From: an uncultured Clostridia bacterium | GTDB lineage: Bacteria; Bacillota; Clostridia; TANB77; CAG-508 | DNA length: 16,373 nt | Direction of reading: 5' to 3' | NCBI GenBank assembly: GCA_934169535.1 | Contig: CAKPOC010000022.1 | Coordinates: 1 to 16,373, forward strand | Shown here: positions 13,555 to 16,373 of the stretch, piece by piece | How the letters are laid out: each line of letters opens with the position of its first letter | Numbering within the stretch: the first letter of the stretch is position 1 | Position numbers and translations under genes: made by a program | The notes under the pieces: model-generated | Databases searched by the model: none | Seen by the model: the letters and a program-made list of their open reading frames with translations, nothing else | Told to the model about the DNA's origin: nothing

Positions 13555-14088
13555 ATGAAAAAAACAGCATCAATAGGTTGTTTAATTTTAACTTTTTTCT
13601 TTCTTTACTTTTTGCAGTCAAACTTTTTTACATGGTTTAATATAGCAGGAATAATGCCTAACATTTACATTATTTATATTCTATTTATAGGTCTTTTTGT
13701 AAAGAAAAAAGTAGGTCTAATATTTGGCCTTGCTTGTGGTTTATATATAGATGTTTTGCTGGGCTCAAGTGTTGGAATTTCTGCATTAGGGCTTGGAATA
13801 ATTGGAATAATTGGAGAATATTTAAGTAAAAACTTCTCAAAAGACAGTAGATTTATAATAGTATTAATGGTAGCAATGACAACAATTATTTATGAAGCAT
13901 TAAGTTATGGATTATTAATTGCAAGAACAAGCACTGCTCCAGAAATATTATCTTTTATAAAAATATTATTTGTAGAGGTTGTTTTTAATTGTTTAATTAC
14001 AATTATAATTTATCCATTAATAAAAAAAGCAGGCTATTATTTAGAAAATATATTTGATGATAAAATAATCTTAACAAGATATTTTTAA
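13555..14088 (+). CDS. mreD: Rod shape-determining protein MreD
   Basis: MreD is a small multi-pass membrane protein of the elongation complex. The 177 residues form about five hydrophobic segments, beginning SIGCLILTFFFLYFLQSNFF and including the LFVKKKVGLIFGLACGLYID section that is typical of MreD (a glycine-rich helix ending near a conserved Asp). It sits in the expected order between mreC and mrdA. The ribosome binding site GGAAGGAGG is one of the strongest in the window. Sequence conservation in this family is low, so the call rests on position and topology together. Confidence 0.93.
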   Translation: MKKTASIGCLILTFFFLYFLQSNFFTWFNIAGIMPNIYIIYILFIGLFVKKKVGLIFGLACGLYIDVLLGSSVGISALGLGIIGIIGEYLSKNFSKDSRFIIVLMVAMTTIIYEALSYGLLIARTSTAPEILSFIKILFVEVVFNCLITIIIYPLIKKAGYYLENIFDDKIILTRYF

Positions 14089-14098
14089 AGTAAAGAAG

Positions 14099-16207
14099 GT
14101 GAAACATATAAATAATCAAGAAAGAAACGATAGAGTTAGATATAATTTTGTTACGATAGTAGTTTATATTATAGGAATTATATTACTTATGCAATTGTTT
14201 AATCTTCAAATTATACACGGTGCAGAATATAGGGAAACTTCAAATGTAAGGCTTACAAGAGAAAGCGTTTTAGAGGCAGATAGAGGCTCAATTTCAGATA
14301 GCTCCGGAACTGTGCTTGCAGGAGTAAAGTCACAGTACTCGGTAGTTCTATATAAAACAAATGTAAGCACAGAAGTATTAAATAATACAATATTAAATCT
14401 TATTAACATTTTAATTGCAAATGGAGATTCTTACGAAGATGAATTCATGATAAATATAAATCCATATAAATTTAAGCTAGAAGAAGAATCGAGCCAAAAA
14501 GCATGGAAAAAAGCAAATAATATAAATGAAAACTTTACTGCAGAAGAGGTTTTTAACTATTATAAAGAAAAATATGAAATTAAAACAGATAATATAGAAG
14601 ATGCAAGAAAAATAATTGCAATAAGATATTTAATTTCATATAAAGGTTATAGCAATACAAAGTCACTAAAAATAGCCGAAAACATAAGCGAAGCAAGTCT
14701 TCACCAAATAAAGGAACAAAATGAAACTTTATCAGGAGTAGAAATTATAGAAAGTTCAATAAGAACATATCCATATGGAACGCTTGCGTCACACATATTA
14801 GGCCGAATTGGACAAATAGAGGAGAGCGAGATTAAAGGCAATGAAGACACATATAACCAAAATGATATAATAGGAAAATCAGGAATTGAATCTGTATTTG
14901 AAAAATACTTAAAAGGAACAAATGGAATAAAGCAAATTGATATGAATGTGGATGGAACTACTACTAACGAATATATTTCAAAAGAAGCAGTTGCAGGAAG
15001 CAATATAGTTCTTACAATAGATGCAAAACTGCAGGCAGTTACAGAAGCAGCATTAAAAAATAACATAGAAAAAATTGCAAACGGCGGATTTGGAAGATCA
15101 TATAATGCAGACGCAGGAGCAGCAGTTGTATTAAATATTAAAACAGGCGAAGTTCTAGCAATGGCAAGTTATCCAGATTATGACCCAAGTTCATTTGTAA
15201 ATGGAATTGATGATCAAACTTGGAACTATTATATAAATGGAACGACCAAACCACTAGAGAATAAGGCAATATCAGCAATGTATTCTCCAGGTTCTACATA
15301 CAAAATGGCAACAGCAATTACAGGACTTGAAACAGGAGCTATAACACCTAAAGAAAAAATAAACGATACGGGAGTTTTCAGAAAATACAATAGTAAATGG
15401 AAATGCTGGATATATTCAAGTAACGGATATGGACATGGCAGAATGAACGTATCGCAAGCAATTCAGCATTCATGCAACTATTTCTTCTACGAAGTAGGAG
15501 ACAGAGTAGGAATTGACTCGCTTGCAAAATATTCATATTATTTAGGCTTAGGTCATAAAACAGGAATTGAGCTTACAGGCGAAATTTCAGGAATTTTAGC
15601 AAGTTCAGAAATTGCTAAAAAAGAAAATAGAACTTGGAATCCAGGAGAAACTATTTCGTCAGCAATAGGACAAAGTTATAATACTTTTACACCACTACAA
15701 ATGGCAAAATACGTAGCTATGATAGCAAATAAAGGCAAAAAATTAGATATAACAATAGTAAAATCTATTATAAATCCTGATGGAAGTGAAGTTTCAAGAG
15801 ATGAATACGAATCTTACGTAAATCAAAAATTAGGAAACACAGAAGACGATTCAGAAGAGTTAAACTTTAACGAAGAAAACATAAATGCTATATTAGAAGG
15901 AATGAGAGGTGTTACTTCAGAATCTGGAGGAACAGCATACTCTACATTTGCAAACTTTAATATAGAAGTTGGAGGAAAAACAGGTTCTGCTCAAACAGGA
16001 GTTGAAGGCTACACAAACGCGTGGTTCGTAGGATTTGCACCATTTGATAATCCAGAAATTGCAGTAGTAGTTTTTGTAAGAAATGGTGGACATGGAAGCT
16101 ACACAGCAGAAGTTGCAAGAGATATAATGGCACAGTATTTTGGAATGAATATAAATCAGGTAACAGAAGATGTAAGTGCATTACCAAGCATACAAATTAT
16201 AAATTAA
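14099..16207 (+). CDS. mrdA: Penicillin-binding protein 2 (elongation transpeptidase MrdA)
   Basis: This class B penicillin-binding protein crosslinks peptidoglycan during cell elongation. After a short cytoplasmic tail come a transmembrane helix at about 17-36, the pedestal domain starting with DRGSISD (61-67), and the transpeptidase domain with S399-T-Y-K402, S458-C-N460 and K627-T-G629. All three catalytic motifs are intact; S399 is the acylated serine. The length of 702 residues is normal. The start given is GTG at 14099, but that codon is inside the ribosome binding site AGAAGGTG (14094-14101) and can hardly be the initiator. The in-frame codon at proper spacing is ATA (14108), and the next in-frame standard start (ATG 14189) is within the transmembrane helix. 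It closes the mre operon, ten bases after mreD. Confidence 0.95.
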   Translation: MKHINNQERNDRVRYNFVTIVVYIIGIILLMQLFNLQIIHGAEYRETSNVRLTRESVLEADRGSISDSSGTVLAGVKSQYSVVLYKTNVSTEVLNNTILNLINILIANGDSYEDEFMININPYKFKLEEESSQKAWKKANNINENFTAEEVFNYYKEKYEIKTDNIEDARKIIAIRYLISYKGYSNTKSLKIAENISEASLHQIKEQNETLSGVEIIESSIRTYPYGTLASHILGRIGQIEESEIKGNEDTYNQNDIIGKSGIESVFEKYLKGTNGIKQIDMNVDGTTTNEYISKEAVAGSNIVLTIDAKLQAVTEAALKNNIEKIANGGFGRSYNADAGAAVVLNIKTGEVLAMASYPDYDPSSFVNGIDDQTWNYYINGTTKPLENKAISAMYSPGSTYKMATAITGLETGAITPKEKINDTGVFRKYNSKWKCWIYSSNGYGHGRMNVSQAIQHSCNYFFYEVGDRVGIDSLAKYSYYLGLGHKTGIELTGEISGILASSEIAKKENRTWNPGETISSAIGQSYNTFTPLQMAKYVAMIANKGKKLDITIVKSIINPDGSEVSRDEYESYVNQKLGNTEDDSEELNFNEENINAILEGMRGVTSESGGTAYSTFANFNIEVGGKTGSAQTGVEGYTNAWFVGFAPFDNPEIAVVVFVRNGGHGSYTAEVARDIMAQYFGMNINQVTEDVSALPSIQIIN

Positions 16208-16219
16208 AACAAAAGATAA

Positions 16220-16252
16220 AAGTCAATAATTATGTATTATAGTTATTGACTT
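16220..16252 (+). terminator. Large hairpin between mrdA and minC (attenuator or weak terminator)
   Basis: Bases 16220-16229 and 16243-16252 pair perfectly over 10 base pairs. One wobble and three further pairs extend the stem inward to a 5-base loop (16234-16238). The following bases, ATTATGTTAAG, are not a real T-run, so termination would be inefficient. The minC ribosome binding site starts only ten bases later, so the hairpin could tune or process the transcript. Confidence 0.5.
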
Positions 16253-16285
16253 ATTATGTTAAGAAGGGAGAATTTACATTTTAAG

Positions 16286-16373
16286 ATGAGTACAATAATG
16301 GTAAATACTAAAAAAGAAAATATAGTAATAAAAATAAGTGAAGATGCAACTCAAGACGAAATAATAGAAGACC
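16286..16373 (+). CDS. minC: Septum site-determining protein MinC (N-terminal fragment)
   Basis: The first 29 residues are visible; the gene runs off the right edge. The sequence VNTKKENIVIKISEDATQDE resembles the opening strand and first helix of the MinC N-terminal domain, which blocks FtsZ assembly away from mid-cell. The position after mrdA also fits, since minC and minD follow the mre genes in many Firmicutes. The ATG at 16286 is 15 bases from AGAAGGGAG (16262-16270), an unusually long distance; a second in-frame ATG at 16298 is further still. An ATT at 16278 would open a three-codon ORF ending on the ATGA at 16286-16289. The call rests on a short fragment plus context. Confidence 0.7.
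   Translation, partial: MSTIMVNTKKENIVIKISEDATQDEIIED

Noticed and set aside
1..16373. CRISPR arrays, tRNA or rRNA genes, insertion sequences or phage attachment sites
   Set aside because: I saw no regularly spaced direct repeats, no cloverleaf-like sequence, no transposase and no terminal repeats anywhere in the window.

Overview
The window is a low-GC, densely packed chromosomal segment of the kind found in an AT-rich, spore-forming Firmicute, most likely a member of the Clostridia. The evidence is the AGA- and ATA-rich codon use, TAA stops on every gene whose end is visible, purine-rich Shine-Dalgarno sites, sigma-A type promoters with TATAAT -10 boxes, a CotF-like spore coat pair, a DUF4321 gene in front of mreB, and minC after mrdA. 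I see no insertion sequences, phage genes, CRISPR arrays, tRNA or rRNA genes.

Layout. (1) 1-372: the tail of an unrecognised acidic protein and a clear intrinsic terminator. (2) 383-3582: a yhaO-yhaN pair (Mre11/Rad50-like nuclease and membrane-anchored ATPase) with its own promoter. (3) 3602-6277: prfA (release factor 1), a ZIP metal transporter and a YwlE-type phosphatase. As I recall the Bacillus subtilis map, prfA, a metal transporter and ywlE lie in one neighbourhood there too. (4) 6280-8713: pcrA helicase with its own promoter and terminator. (5) 8762-9252: two small spore-coat-like proteins, the second starting on an ATGA overlap with a mini-ORF. (6) 9337-10446: a membrane-anchored M23 peptidase, ending at a bidirectional terminator that faces a MecA-like adaptor gene on the minus strand. 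(7) 11286-16373: the rod-shape operon DUF4321-mreB-mreC-mreD-mrdA, followed by the start of minC.

How the genes fit together. MreBCD and PBP2 form the elongation machinery of the lateral wall; MinC places the division septum; the M23 enzyme would cut peptidoglycan. YwlE and MecA both belong to the ClpC protein quality-control world in Bacillus (arginine phosphorylation and adaptor-mediated delivery), although they are in separate transcription units here. YhaON and PcrA are DNA repair functions. Their promoters share an identical 15-base sequence resembling a Gram-positive LexA/SOS box.

Most of the window is ordinary housekeeping. The points most worth a second look are the shared SOS-like box, several genes whose strong ribosome binding site does not point at a normal start codon (mrdA, the M23 gene, the CotF-like gene, minC), a promoter-embedded inverted repeat in front of the mre operon, a large hairpin between mrdA and minC, and two short coding-looking remnants in intergenic DNA. 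No wholly new system is evident.
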